Both the position numbers and the translations under genes were made by a program. A model generated the notes under the pieces. The model was not told the origin of the DNA and did not search any database. It saw only the letters and a list, made by a program, of their open reading frames with translations. From NCBI GenBank assembly GCA_905479915.1, contig CAJQOH010000016.1:1-64000 (forward strand): a stretch of 64,000 nt of DNA. Direction: 5' to 3'. The stretch is from an uncultured Flavobacteriales bacterium (GTDB lineage Bacteria; Bacteroidota; Bacteroidia; Flavobacteriales_E; Vicingaceae). Shown in pieces: positions 18,034-25,932 of the stretch; position 1 is the stretch's first letter; every line of letters starts with the position of its first letter.

Positions 18034-18681
18034 TTAGGCGGCCTCTTTTCTTGTAAATTTAAACACAAACACAGCCAAAATAGCTCCTAAAAATGTTGCA
18101 ACTATATAAGCCCATAAATACTCTGTATGCCCAGAAACTACCGCAGGCGCAATAGAACGAATTGGATTCATAGAAGCTCCACAAACCGGACCTGCAAACA
18201 TTGCTTCCAAACCTACTGTAGCACCAATTGCAGCACCAGCCATAATCCCTTTTTCTTTAGCGCCACTAGAAACGTTCAGAATAACATACATCAATAAGAA
18301 TGTTAATATTACTTCCATAATAAAAGATTGTTCCCAAGTACTAGATGGTAAAGATGCTCCTAGTGTTTCATCCAATGGAAACATTACTTTCAAAGCAAAA
18401 CTCGCCAAAAAAGCACCCACAGTTTGTGCTAGCATATACGGAAGAACCTCCTTGCCTTTAAACCTTTTAACAATCCAAAAGCCCAAAGTAACAGCTGGGT
18501 TTAAATGTGCGCCAGAGATATCTCCAATGGCATAAATAATTACCATTACTATTAACCCCCAGGTCATCGCTACGCCAACATGCCCTAATGCTCCCCCACT
18601 ATACGTATTTACAACCATGGCTCCACAACCCGCAAACACTAGAAAAAAAGTACCTATTAATTCTGAAATATAATTTCTCAT
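18034..18681 (-). CDS. MIP-family aquaporin/aquaglyceroporin of an ars operon (AqpS-like)
   Basis: 215 aa with six predicted membrane helices. The first half-helix motif is SGAHLNPAVT (Asn61-Pro-Ala). The second is GASMNPIRS (Asn172-Pro-Ile174) with the filter Arg175, so the second NPA is altered to NPI. In Sinorhizobium meliloti AqpS replaces an arsenite pump and lets ArsC-made arsenite leave by diffusion; the operon layout here (arsR, aquaporin, arsC, no pump) supports the same role. The NPI change may tune solute choice. It could transport other metalloids or glycerol. Confidence 0.88.
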   Translation of the reverse strand: MRNYISELIGTFFLVFAGCGAMVVNTYSGGALGHVGVAMTWGLIVMVIIYAIGDISGAHLNPAVTLGFWIVKRFKGKEVLPYMLAQTVGAFLASFALKVMFPLDETLGASLPSSTWEQSFIMEVILTFLLMYVILNVSSGAKEKGIMAGAAIGATVGLEAMFAGPVCGASMNPIRSIAPAVVSGHTEYLWAYIVATFLGAILAVFVFKFTRKEAA

Positions 18682-18716
18682 ACTACTTGTTTTAAATCAA
18701 ATACCTAAAAATTTGT

Positions 18717-19190
18717 TTAACAACAACCAGTTTGTGGATCACAACAAGAAGAATTGTTTTGTAAATCTGATAAACTAACTTTCTGCTTAGTTACTGGAAT
18801 CCCGCAATTATCTTGTGCTAAACAAGCAGTTTGTTTATTTGTTAAAACAAATTCAAATCCATTAAATTCAACACCATATTTACCAATAGTTGCTGATTGA
18901 TATTCCACTTCTATCTCTTCATCAAGAATATTTAATTTCTCTTCCGAAAGAAGGATAATGTTGAATAGTTTTTCTGCAGAAAGTCTATGCTCCAGGTCTG
19001 CATCATCCTTCCACAACTGAAAACCAACCTTTGCTTCATTTCTAACCACACCTCCACAATCTATAAATTGTTTATTGAGCATACCTACCTCAGTAATATG
19101 GATGTGATCCTCAACAAATTTACCGTCTGGCATTCTAAAACTTATTTTTTCTAATGAACTTAAAGCATTCTTAAAATCTGATAATTTCAT
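18717..19190 (-). CDS. DUF6428 family protein of the arsenic operon
   Basis: 157 aa, soluble. The N-terminal part (MKLSDFKNALSSLEKISF, DHIHITEVG) and the position directly after arsR match the DUF6428 family, which I recall as an arsenic-operon companion in Bacteroidota. The C-terminus is cysteine-rich (SSCCDPQTGCC), and CLAQDNCG adds two more cysteines, a layout that suggests As(III) or metal binding. It is 10 bp downstream of arsR. A chaperone or sensor role for arsenite is inference only. Confidence 0.75.
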   Translation of the reverse strand: MKLSDFKNALSSLEKISFRMPDGKFVEDHIHITEVGMLNKQFIDCGGVVRNEAKVGFQLWKDDADLEHRLSAEKLFNIILLSEEKLNILDEEIEVEYQSATIGKYGVEFNGFEFVLTNKQTACLAQDNCGIPVTKQKVSLSDLQNNSSCCDPQTGCC

Positions 19191-19200
19191 AGTTTAACGT

Positions 19201-19530
19201 TTAGCAACAACCATTCTTATTTGAATAGCTCTCTGTTAGTTTAATATTAATCTTTTCCAATTCTAACCAAGTAGATTCATCAATACAATAGCAGGTTTTA
19301 GCCCCTTCAATTTCTCCTTTTATTATCCCAACATTTTTCAACTCTTTTAAATGTTGTGAAATAGTTGATTGTGATAAAGGAAGATTTTCAACAATATCAC
19401 CACAAACACAAGACTGTTTATTTATCAAAAATTCTACAATAGCAATACGAGCTGGGTGCCCTAGAGATTTGTACAATTCCGCCTTACGATTCTGTGTTTC
19501 TGTAAATTGATTTGTTTTTGTGATACCCAT
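19201..19530 (-). CDS. arsR: ArsR/SmtB family transcriptional repressor
   Basis: 109 aa winged helix: SLGHPARIAIVEFLINKQSC, recognition helix SQSTISQHLKEL, and a wing at about 65-83. Candidate As(III)-binding cysteines are Cys41/Cys43 (SCVCGD, comparable to the CxC of classical ArsR), Cys80/Cys82 and the terminal CC. It is the first gene of the operon, so it likely represses its own transcription until arsenite binds. A perfect palindrome lies immediately upstream. Confidence 0.93.
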   Translation of the reverse strand: MGITKTNQFTETQNRKAELYKSLGHPARIAIVEFLINKQSCVCGDIVENLPLSQSTISQHLKELKNVGIIKGEIEGAKTCYCIDESTWLELEKINIKLTESYSNKNGCC

Positions 19531-19533
19531 ACT

Positions 19534-19569
19534 TAATTATATTATCGCAATATTACGATAATATAATTA
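19534..19569. promoter_or_regulatory. Perfect palindromic operator of the ars operon
   Basis: TAATTATATTATCG (19534-19547) and its exact reverse complement CGATAATATAATTA (19556-19569) flank the 8-bp spacer CAATATTA. The right-hand edge is 6 bp from the stop of the thioesterase gene and the left edge only 3 bp from the arsR start codon. This is a two-half-site dyad as expected for a dimeric ArsR. The nearness to the ATG implies a very short leader, or blocking of initiation as well as transcription. Confidence 0.75.
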
Positions 19570-19575
19570 AATGAA

Positions 19576-19986
19576 CTATTCTTTGAAGTATTTTTCTATC
19601 GCCAAAATAAAATCTTCTGGTGCATGGCATGGTTTCATTGTTTCTTTATTAATAAAGACCAATGATGTTTGTGCCTCATTCAATTGAACACCTTCTGCAT
19701 TGTACGTTTTATAAGAAAAATGAATTCTAAGATTAGGAACTTTAGTAACTGTTGTTTCTATTGTTAATTCATCATCATAGAATGCCGGCTTAAAGTACTT
19801 AATCGAAAATTCCAAAACAGGCAAAGCAACTCCATCATCCTCCATTTTTCGATAACTAAAGCCCAATTGACGAATCGCCTCCACCCTTGCTACTTCAAAA
19901 TAAGTAGCATAATTGCCATAGTAGCAATATCCCATCATATCAGTTTCAGAATACCTTACTCTAACTTTTGTTTTGGAAACATACAT
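19576..19986 (-). CDS. Acyl-CoA thioesterase, 4HBT/YbgC hot-dog family
   Basis: 136 aa. VRYSETDMMGYCYYGNYATYFE holds the family motif, with the catalytic Asp in ETDMMG and the usual H replaced by Y or C (YbgC has DxxGVVYHxNY). Hot-dog fold continues with ARVEAIRQLGFSY, IKYFKPAFYDDEL and SYKTYN. Cleaves short acyl-CoA thioesters in the cytoplasm. It lies upstream of arsR on the same strand but is separated by the ars operator, so it is probably an independent unit. Confidence 0.88.
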   Translation of the reverse strand: MYVSKTKVRVRYSETDMMGYCYYGNYATYFEVARVEAIRQLGFSYRKMEDDGVALPVLEFSIKYFKPAFYDDELTIETTVTKVPNLRIHFSYKTYNAEGVQLNEAQTSLVFINKETMKPCHAPEDFILAIEKYFKE

Positions 19987-20599
19987 ATATATAGTACTAA
20001 ATGTGAATTAGCAAAGTAACAGTATTATTTTAAAGAATAGTAATCTTCCAGATTCTAGTTTTCAACTTAACCACCTATCAACATCTTGTTTTCTATTTAA
20101 ATTGTGATTCCAGCAACGGTTATCAATACCAAAAAAGTAAGAAACTACTAAATAGTAAGAAATTGCATTTAAATACCCACCAAATATTAATTCAATCATA
20201 CACGAAACCCTTATTTTATCTAATAATTCAATTAATTTAAAAACTTCAAAGAATTCTAGCTTTTTAACTATTCAAGTCGAATTATAAGGCAACAACCTAA
20301 TTCCTTTAGACTTCTTTATCGGTTAGAACAAAAATTATTCTGTTAGTTTTCAGAATATTAGGTAAACGGGTAAAAAAAATTAGAAAAACAATAGCTGAAA
20401 AGTTTTTTTTTTCACTTTTTTATTCAAATATTTGTTAGAACAAAACAAAGGCGCTGCTTTACATTATAAAGCATTGAATTTTAAAAGGTTAGTGTTTAAG
20501 AAAAAGGCAATTTATTTTTCAACAATCAACTCTTAAAAGCGCTTGTTAAATTTTGTACGAAACAATTATTTTTAACAATTAATATGGGAGCTTTATAAA
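19987..20599. other. 613-bp AT-rich region upstream of dnaA
   Basis: No gene is visible. The stretch is very A/T rich, with the 12-mer GTTAGAACAAAA occurring twice (near 20324 and 20433). No sequence close to the DnaA box TTATCCACA was found on either strand, so an origin here is not supported by my reading. It must hold the dnaA promoter; no convincing -7/-33 pair was seen. Confidence 0.5.
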
Positions 20600-22033
20600 A
20601 TGCAAAAAGACTTTAATTTAGTTTGGGAAAATTGCCTACAGGTAATCAAGGATAACGTTAGTTTACAAAGTTATAAGACTTGGTTCGAACCTATAAACCC
20701 TATAAAGCTCAAAAGCAAAGTATTAACAATACAAGTTCCTAGTCAGTTCTTTTACGAATGGCTAGAAGAACACTACGTAACTATCCTTAAGAAAACCATC
20801 AGAAAAGAATTAGGTGCCGAAGGAAGGTTAGAATACAGTATTGTTATGGAAAACAATCAAAACGGAACAAAACCATACACTGTTAAAATACCAGGAACAA
20901 ATAGACAGGCAATTAAAAACTCACCAGTTTCAATGCCTATTGATTTAAACAAAGACAAATCAATAAGAAACCCATTCATTATACCTGGTCTTAAAAAGAT
21001 AAACGTAGATTCTCAACTAAACCCAAATTACTCTTTTTCCAATTTTGTTGAAGGAGACTGTAACAGATTAGCTCGTTCTGCAGGTTTTGCTGTAGCAAAA
21101 AACCCAGGAGGAACAGCTTTTAACCCATTATTAATTTATGGTGGTGTTGGTTTAGGAAAAACACATTTAGCTCACTCTATTGGAATTGATGTTAAAAACA
21201 GATTCCCAAATAAAACAGTACTATACGTTTCTTCAGAGAAATTTACCACTCAATTTATTGATGCCGTAAGAAACAACGAACAGAACGATTTTATCCACTT
21301 CTATCAAATGATAGATGTATTGATAATTGATGATGTTCAGTTTTTTGGAGGAAAACCCAAAACACAAGATGTATTCTTTCACATCTTCAACCACTTACAC
21401 CAATCAGGAAAACAAATTATTTTAACTGCTGATAAAGCTCCTGTTGAAATAATTGGGATGGAACAACGTTTACTTTCTCGTTTTAAATGGGGATTAGCAG
21501 CTGATTTACAAGCTCCTGAATTAGAAACAAGAATTGCTATTCTTGAGAAGAAAATGTATCAGGAAGGATTAGAATTACCAAAAGATGTTGTTGAGTATAT
21601 TGGATACAGTATTACTACTAACGTAAGAGAATTAGAAGGTGCTTTAATTTCTATTTTAGCACAATCATCATTAAATAAAAAAGCTGTAAACTTAGATTTA
21701 GCTCGCCAGATGGTTGACAAGTTTGTTAAGAATACTGCCAAAGAAGTTTCTATTGATTATATACAAAAAGTAGTTTGTGACTATTTTGATATGGCAATTG
21801 ATACTTTAAAATCTAAAACAAGAAAAAGAGAAGTTGTACAAGCAAGACAAATTGCAATGTACTTCTCAAAACAAATGACTAAATCTAGCTTAGCAACAAT
21901 CGGTATGCATTGTGGTGGAAAAGATCACGCTACTGTTCTACATGCTTGCAAAACAGTAAACAACTTAATGGATACTGACAAAAGATTTAGAGGCTACATT
22001 GATGATTTAAAGAAAAAAATAAGCTTACAATAA
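20600..22033 (+). CDS. dnaA: Chromosomal replication initiator DnaA
   Basis: 477 aa. Domain I about 1-85 (LQSYKTWFEPINPI), variable linker, AAA+ domain III with Walker A GGVGLGKTHLAHSIG, Walker B LIIDDVQFFGGK and sensor motifs, and DNA-binding domain IV with the DnaA signature KDHATVLHACKTV near the C-terminus. Full length. It opens the origin and also acts as a transcription factor. A strong terminator follows 48 bp after the stop, so it is probably transcribed alone. Confidence 0.98.
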   Translation: MQKDFNLVWENCLQVIKDNVSLQSYKTWFEPINPIKLKSKVLTIQVPSQFFYEWLEEHYVTILKKTIRKELGAEGRLEYSIVMENNQNGTKPYTVKIPGTNRQAIKNSPVSMPIDLNKDKSIRNPFIIPGLKKINVDSQLNPNYSFSNFVEGDCNRLARSAGFAVAKNPGGTAFNPLLIYGGVGLGKTHLAHSIGIDVKNRFPNKTVLYVSSEKFTTQFIDAVRNNEQNDFIHFYQMIDVLIIDDVQFFGGKPKTQDVFFHIFNHLHQSGKQIILTADKAPVEIIGMEQRLLSRFKWGLAADLQAPELETRIAILEKKMYQEGLELPKDVVEYIGYSITTNVRELEGALISILAQSSLNKKAVNLDLARQMVDKFVKNTAKEVSIDYIQKVVCDYFDMAIDTLKSKTRKREVVQARQIAMYFSKQMTKSSLATIGMHCGGKDHATVLHACKTVNNLMDTDKRFRGYIDDLKKKISLQ

Positions 22034-22080
22034 GCTAAAAGAAGCAACATTTAATGATTCTCATTATATTGCACTAACTA

Positions 22081-22110
22081 AACAGGAACGTTAATTTGTT
22101 CCTGTTTTTT
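22081..22110 (+). terminator. Rho-independent terminator of dnaA
   Basis: AACAGGAAC (22081-22089) pairs with GTTCCTGTT (22098-22106) around an 8-nt loop, followed by a T-run. Confidence 0.88.
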
Positions 22111-22115
22111 ATTGT

Positions 22116-22256
22116 ATGGGATTTTTAGACAGAAAATACAAAACACCGCAACACTACAAACCCATCAACAAGAAGGGACAAAACGACCTATTTTATAGCG
22201 CCCTATTCATTATTGCAGCAACGCTACTTTACATTTTATCATTTTACATCTTATGA
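22116..22256 (+). CDS. Small single-span membrane protein (46 aa)
   Basis: ATG at 22116 opens a 46-codon frame: basic and polar N-terminus (MGFLDRKYKTPQHYKPINKK) and one hydrophobic helix (about 28-45, FYSALFIIAATLLYILSFY). Its TGA stop overlaps the ATG of the phosphatase gene (ATGA, 22253-22256), a typical coupling overlap. It follows the dnaA terminator directly, so it would be the first gene of the next operon. Family unknown to me; a small membrane partner of the phosphatase is possible. Confidence 0.55.
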   Translation: MGFLDRKYKTPQHYKPINKKGQNDLFYSALFIIAATLLYILSFYIL

Positions 22257-22717
22257 AAAAAGTTTTATTTGTATGCTTAGGAAACATTTGTCGTTCAGCC
22301 ATGGCCGAAGGAATCCTTATCGACAAGATAAAAAAACAAGACCTTAAAATTGATGTTGATTCTGCAGGAACCTCCAACTACCACATCGGAGAAGCTCCAG
22401 ACAAAAGAATGCAACAAAAAGCAATAGAACACGGTCTAGACATCTCCAACCAAAAGGGAAGACAATTTACAACTTCAGATTTTGATGAGTTTGATTACAT
22501 TTTTGCAATGGACGAATCCAACAACACCAATATTCTTAAATTAGCAAGAAATCAAGAAGATGAAAATGGTGTTGAACTGTTTTTAGAAAAGTACCACCCT
22601 GACCTAACCAATGTGCCTGATCCTTATTACGGAGGAGCACAAGGCTTTGAAGATGTTTACCAAATGCTAGATATTGCTTGTACCAACTTTATTAAAAGCT
22701 TACAAAATGAAAGATAA
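22253..22717 (+). CDS. Low-molecular-weight protein-tyrosine phosphatase
   Basis: 154 aa. P-loop VCLGNICRSAMAEG (Cys8, Arg14) and the general-acid loop VPDPYYGG mark an active LMW-PTPase; cysteines typical of ArsC are absent. Cytoplasmic. Such enzymes dephosphorylate tyrosine kinases of polysaccharide export or arginine-phosphorylated proteins; the substrate here is not known. Overlaps the upstream small gene by 4 bp and the downstream methyltransferase by 11 bp, so three genes form a tight operon. Confidence 0.92.
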   Translation: MKKVLFVCLGNICRSAMAEGILIDKIKKQDLKIDVDSAGTSNYHIGEAPDKRMQQKAIEHGLDISNQKGRQFTTSDFDEFDYIFAMDESNNTNILKLARNQEDENGVELFLEKYHPDLTNVPDPYYGGAQGFEDVYQMLDIACTNFIKSLQNER

Positions 22718-23414
22718 AGGAACACTCTACATGATCCCAATAACCTTGGGTGAAACTTCTGTTGACAAAGTAATCCCCGAATTAAATAACGAGCTTATCA
22801 ATGAAATTGACGTATACATTGTTGAAAACATTAAATCCGCAAGGAGATTCCTAAAAAAAGCAGGGATAAAAAAAGAAATTAGCGATCTAACTTTTTTTGA
22901 ATTAAACAAAAGAACACACATCACTGAATTGCCTCAATTCCTAAAACCAATTAATGAAGGAAGAAATATTGGCGTTTTATCTGAAGCTGGATGCCCAGGT
23001 ATAGCTGATCCAGGAGCAGATATAGTAGCACTAGCACAACAACAAAACATTAAAATAGTTCCTTTGGTTGGTCCATCCTCCATCCTACTTGCACTAATGG
23101 CTAGTGGGTTTAACGGTCAAAGCTTTTGCTTTAACGGTTACCTCCCTAAAGATCAAAAAGACAGAACTAGAAAAATAAAGGAATTAGAGAAAATCGCAAA
23201 AAACAAACAACAAACTCAATTGTTTATCGAGACTCCTTTTAGAAACACCCATGTGCTAGAAAACATTATTCAAAACTGTTTTAGTGCTACTAAACTTTGT
23301 ATTGCTGTAGATCTAACACTCCCAACAGAACAGATTTACACCAAAACAGTTGAAGAATGGAAAACAACAAAAATTAACTTACAAAAAAGACCCTGTATAT
23401 TTCTAATTGGATAA
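22707..23414 (+). CDS. Tetrapyrrole-methylase-fold SAM methyltransferase, RsmI-like
   Basis: 235 aa from the ATG at 22707, where MKDKGTLYMIPITLG aligns with the start of RsmI-type proteins; the longer in-frame start inside the phosphatase gene is unlikely. Signature GVLSEAGCPGIADPGADIVA, then PLVGPSSILLALMASGFNGQ and FIETPFRN. The family 2'-O-methylates C1402 of 16S rRNA; this Bacteroidota branch is shorter and more divergent, and lacks the first GNLGDI motif, so its exact target is uncertain. Last gene of the operon. Confidence 0.82.
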   Translation: MKDKGTLYMIPITLGETSVDKVIPELNNELINEIDVYIVENIKSARRFLKKAGIKKEISDLTFFELNKRTHITELPQFLKPINEGRNIGVLSEAGCPGIADPGADIVALAQQQNIKIVPLVGPSSILLALMASGFNGQSFCFNGYLPKDQKDRTRKIKELEKIAKNKQQTQLFIETPFRNTHVLENIIQNCFSATKLCIAVDLTLPTEQIYTKTVEEWKTTKINLQKRPCIFLIG

Positions 23415-23431
23415 TTCAAAACGATTTTCTT

Positions 23432-23439
23432 TAAATTTG
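23432..23439 (+). promoter_or_regulatory. Putative -7 promoter element for mscS
   Basis: TAAATTTG fits TAnnTTTG and is followed by C; a TTGG lies at 23407, about 22 bp upstream, as a loose -33 box. The start codon is 20 bp downstream, giving a short leader. Confidence 0.45.
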
Positions 23440-23458
23440 CACTTTAAACACCATTTCA

Positions 23459-24517
23459 ATGAACGATTTTTTAGCAAAAGAATTTTACCACAATACAATT
23501 AGTGACTGGGGAATATCACTCCTAATTATTCTAGGCGCAATTGTAGCAGGAAAAATTTTGTATTGGTTTTTTGGCAACATCATTAAAAAACTTACAGAAA
23601 AAACGAAAACCAAAATTGACGATATTATTGTTGATATGGTTGAAGAACCTATAGTTTTAGCGCTTGCCATAGTTGGTATGTGGTATGGATTACACCGATT
23701 AGATTTTCCTGAAAACTGGTACCTATTCATGGGAAAAGTTTACCACATCCTAATTGCCATCAACATTACATGGCTTGTCGCACGCTTAGTGGACGCCATT
23801 ATAGGAGAATACATTGTTCCTTTAGCTGAGAAGACAGAAAGCTCTTTAGATGATCAAATTATCCCAGTTGTAAGAAAAGGTTTACGTTCTGTTATTTGGA
23901 TCTTAGGAATTATTGTAGCACTAAATAATGCAGGATACGATGTTGGAGCTTTAATTGCAGGATTAGGAATTGGAGGTTTAGCCCTTGCTATGGCCGCAAA
24001 AGATTCTGTTGCAAACATTTTTGGAGGCATTATGATCTTTACTGACAAACCTTTTAAAGTTGGTGACAGAATCAAAATAAATGGATTTGACGGAACAATC
24101 ACTGAAGTAGGAATACGAACAAGCAGAATGAGAACTTTAGAAGGGAGATTAGTCACTATACCCAATTCTCTTTTTACAGGAGATATGGTTGAAAACGTAT
24201 CTGCAGAGCCTTCTAGAAAAGTAATTCTAAACCTCGGCTTAACTTACGATATGAAAGCTGAACAGATGGAAAAAGGAATTGCAATCTTAAAAGAAATTGC
24301 AAAGGTCAACAATGATGTAAATGATGATTACATGGTTTCTTTTAATGCTTTTGGCGATTTTTCTTTAGGAATTATTTTTATTTATTACATCAAAAGCGGT
24401 AGTGACAACCTAGATACTCAAACAGCTATTAACTTAGAAATACTCAAGCAATTTGCTGCAAATGGCTTAGACATGGCATTCCCAACTCAAACCATTTACC
24501 ACAAAAAAGACGATTAA
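23459..24517 (+). CDS. MscS-family mechanosensitive ion channel
   Basis: 352 aa. Hydrophobic helices at about 20-40, 62-82, 93-113 and 140-160, then the glycine/alanine-rich pore helix (AGLGIGGLALAMAAKDSVANIFGG) and the beta domain start (DKPFKVGDRIKINGFDGTITEVGIRTSRMRT), all classic MscS features. Opens under membrane tension to release solutes in osmotic downshock. Its stop overlaps the convergent XRE gene by 3 bp. Confidence 0.94.
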   Translation: MNDFLAKEFYHNTISDWGISLLIILGAIVAGKILYWFFGNIIKKLTEKTKTKIDDIIVDMVEEPIVLALAIVGMWYGLHRLDFPENWYLFMGKVYHILIAINITWLVARLVDAIIGEYIVPLAEKTESSLDDQIIPVVRKGLRSVIWILGIIVALNNAGYDVGALIAGLGIGGLALAMAAKDSVANIFGGIMIFTDKPFKVGDRIKINGFDGTITEVGIRTSRMRTLEGRLVTIPNSLFTGDMVENVSAEPSRKVILNLGLTYDMKAEQMEKGIAILKEIAKVNNDVNDDYMVSFNAFGDFSLGIIFIYYIKSGSDNLDTQTAINLEILKQFAANGLDMAFPTQTIYHKKDD

Positions 24518-24714
24518 TCCGTTTCTTCTAAGAAAAATACATCTTCAACACTTTTACCAAACACCTTTCCTATTTTAAGAGAAAGAACCGTTGATGGAAC
24601 ATATTTGTTTTTCTCCATTGCATTAATTGTTTGACGACTAACCCCTATTAGTTTTGCTAAATCTTCTTGTGTTAGATTTTTTATAGCACGTTCTACTTTT
24701 AAATTGTTTTTCAT
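24514..24714 (-). CDS. XRE-family helix-turn-helix regulator (YozG-like)
   Basis: 66 aa, single HTH_3 domain: LTQEDLAKLIGVSRQTINAMEKNKYVPSTVLSLKIGKVF. This short class usually sits beside a small membrane protein gene, as here (the membrane gene ends 1 bp before this start). It likely represses the two-gene operon through the palindrome at 25216-25233. Confidence 0.9.
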   Translation of the reverse strand: MKNNLKVERAIKNLTQEDLAKLIGVSRQTINAMEKNKYVPSTVLSLKIGKVFGKSVEDVFFLEETD

Positions 24715-24715
24715 A

Positions 24716-25186
24716 CTACAGTCTTTTTGATTTATACAACGAAAGATTGAACTTAATAATGAACACCACCAGCAGTGTAAACATATTAAAAATCATAAAA
24801 GTGAAAAACTCCAAATCAAACAAAAACAACATTCCAAAAAGTAAAATTCCAAAATGAATATAGGTTGACCACACCAATGACTCCATACGAATCTTGGCAA
24901 TGAATTCATCTTCGCTTTTTGCCTCCGAAAAAGCCACCACCATTGCAGAAAGTAAAAACAATATTCCAGCTATCTCATTTGCAACATTGGTTCTAATCAC
25001 CGAAAAATAGGTAGACTCTTCATTAGACATGATTGCCCCATCCGAAAAAATTGTAAGCATGGGCAACTTTAAAAATTCAGGTTCAAAATTTGTGAAAATT
25101 GTAAATAAGCCCAGCACCGCTGCAGGGATTAAAAATATCCAACCTATTTTCTTGTACTTCTGTGGCAATAAAAATTTTGTTTTCAT
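24716..25186 (-). CDS. Four-helix integral membrane protein paired with the XRE regulator
   Basis: 156 aa from the ATG at 25186 (MKTKFLLPQKYKKIGWIF); the longer upstream start would lie inside the promoter palindrome and is rejected. Four hydrophobic helices at about 17-35, 65-82, 97-118 and 125-148; no catalytic motif. Membrane protein plus YozG-like regulator pairs are widespread but their role is not known. The operon starts here. Confidence 0.75.
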   Translation of the reverse strand: MKTKFLLPQKYKKIGWIFLIPAAVLGLFTIFTNFEPEFLKLPMLTIFSDGAIMSNEESTYFSVIRTNVANEIAGILFLLSAMVVAFSEAKSEDEFIAKIRMESLVWSTYIHFGILLFGMLFLFDLEFFTFMIFNMFTLLVVFIIKFNLSLYKSKRL

Positions 25187-25211
25187 AAGATCTACGTTTA
25201 AGATTATGACA

Positions 25212-25233
25212 CAAATGTAAAGCAAACTTTACA
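25212..25233 (-). promoter_or_regulatory. Promoter -7 element overlapped by a palindromic operator
   Basis: On the minus strand TACATTTG (25219-25212) matches TAnnTTTG, with a TTG 20 bp upstream as -33. A perfect inverted repeat TGTAAAG-CAAA-CTTTACA (25216-25233) covers the upstream part of the -7 element and the spacer, so a bound dimer would block polymerase. The XRE protein encoded in the operon is the obvious candidate. Confidence 0.65.
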
Positions 25234-25350
25234 CTTAGACAAGTAAACAATACATTTTTAGGTAAAAAAACAATAAGAAAACTACTAAAACGCAGTCAAA
25301 ACAACAATCACAGACAGTGTTAAAAAATGTTAACTAGAAAAAAAACAGAT

Positions 25351-25836
25351 TTATTTAAGAGGGATAAGCTGATTGTGCCAGCTATTCTTCATAGGAACTT
25401 CCCAATGATTTTCAAAATCACCTTTAGTTGTTATCATATTGTTATAAACGATAGTATTCTCATCAATCTCTTTACTATCTAATAAAGCCTCATAATCAGC
25501 CATTCGAACCACTTTAACCTCTTCTCCCTTCTTATAAGATTGCACCATTCTATCCAAGAATGTAACTTCCAATTCTTCTTCTAAACGCTTCATTAAATTA
25601 ACTGAAGCATCCTGGGCTCTTCCACACATATTATCTCCTTTCTCATCAACAAAAAAGACAACAAACAAATCATAAAAAACTTCTGTAGTTGCTTTCAACA
25701 ATTGCCCATGAGATTCCCAATCAGAAACAAAATCGTCTAATTGAACTTTTAAATAATCTAACTCATCTTTATCAAAATGCTTATTACTTTGATAAACCCA
25801 TGCTTTTGCGGCATCTGGATATTCTAGGTATTCCAT
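25351..25836 (-). CDS. Conserved protein often labelled 'ABC transporter ATPase' in Bacteroidota, true function unknown
   Basis: 161 aa, soluble. It has no Walker A or ABC signature, so the common database label is misleading. Features: AKAWVYQSNKHFDKDELDYL near the N-terminus, DLFVVFFVDEKGDNMCGRAQDAS in the middle, and a conserved-looking C-terminal WEVPMKNSWHNQL. Last gene of the leftward operon after the Fe-S proteins, though a palindromic repeat separates it by 96 bp. Function unknown; co-location suggests a link with the Fe-S redox pair. Confidence 0.7.
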   Translation of the reverse strand: MEYLEYPDAAKAWVYQSNKHFDKDELDYLKVQLDDFVSDWESHGQLLKATTEVFYDLFVVFFVDEKGDNMCGRAQDASVNLMKRLEEELEVTFLDRMVQSYKKGEEVKVVRMADYEALLDSKEIDENTIVYNNMITTKGDFENHWEVPMKNSWHNQLIPLK

Positions 25837-25850
25837 ATCTTCTTTTTAAC

Positions 25851-25932
25851 TCCCTCTTAGAAAAGAGGGTTGGGGAGATTGATTTTAATTTCACATCAAT
25901 CCCTCTTAATCTCCCTTCTCCAAGGGAGAGAT
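25851..25932. repeat. REP-like palindromic intergenic element (family 1)
   Basis: Two hairpins, CCCTCTTAGAAAAGAGGG and TCTCCCTTCTCCAAGGGAGA, lie at the ends, and GAGATTGAT/ATCAATC arms pair between them. This CCCTC/GAGGG type is familiar from many Bacteroidota intergenic spacers. It fills the gap between two operon genes, so it could process or attenuate the transcript. Confidence 0.65.

Noticed and set aside
17817-18068. Longer start for the 71-aa ars protein
   Set aside because: The upstream 12 residues overlap the end of the aquaporin gene; the ATG at 18032 fits operon spacing.
19987-20599. Possible oriC upstream of dnaA
   Set aside because: AT-rich and next to dnaA, but no sequence near TTATCCACA was found on either strand, so it is described only as an intergenic region.
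25351-25836. ABC transporter ATPase annotation
   Set aside because: No Walker A, Walker B or ABC signature is present; the label seems inherited and is not used as function.
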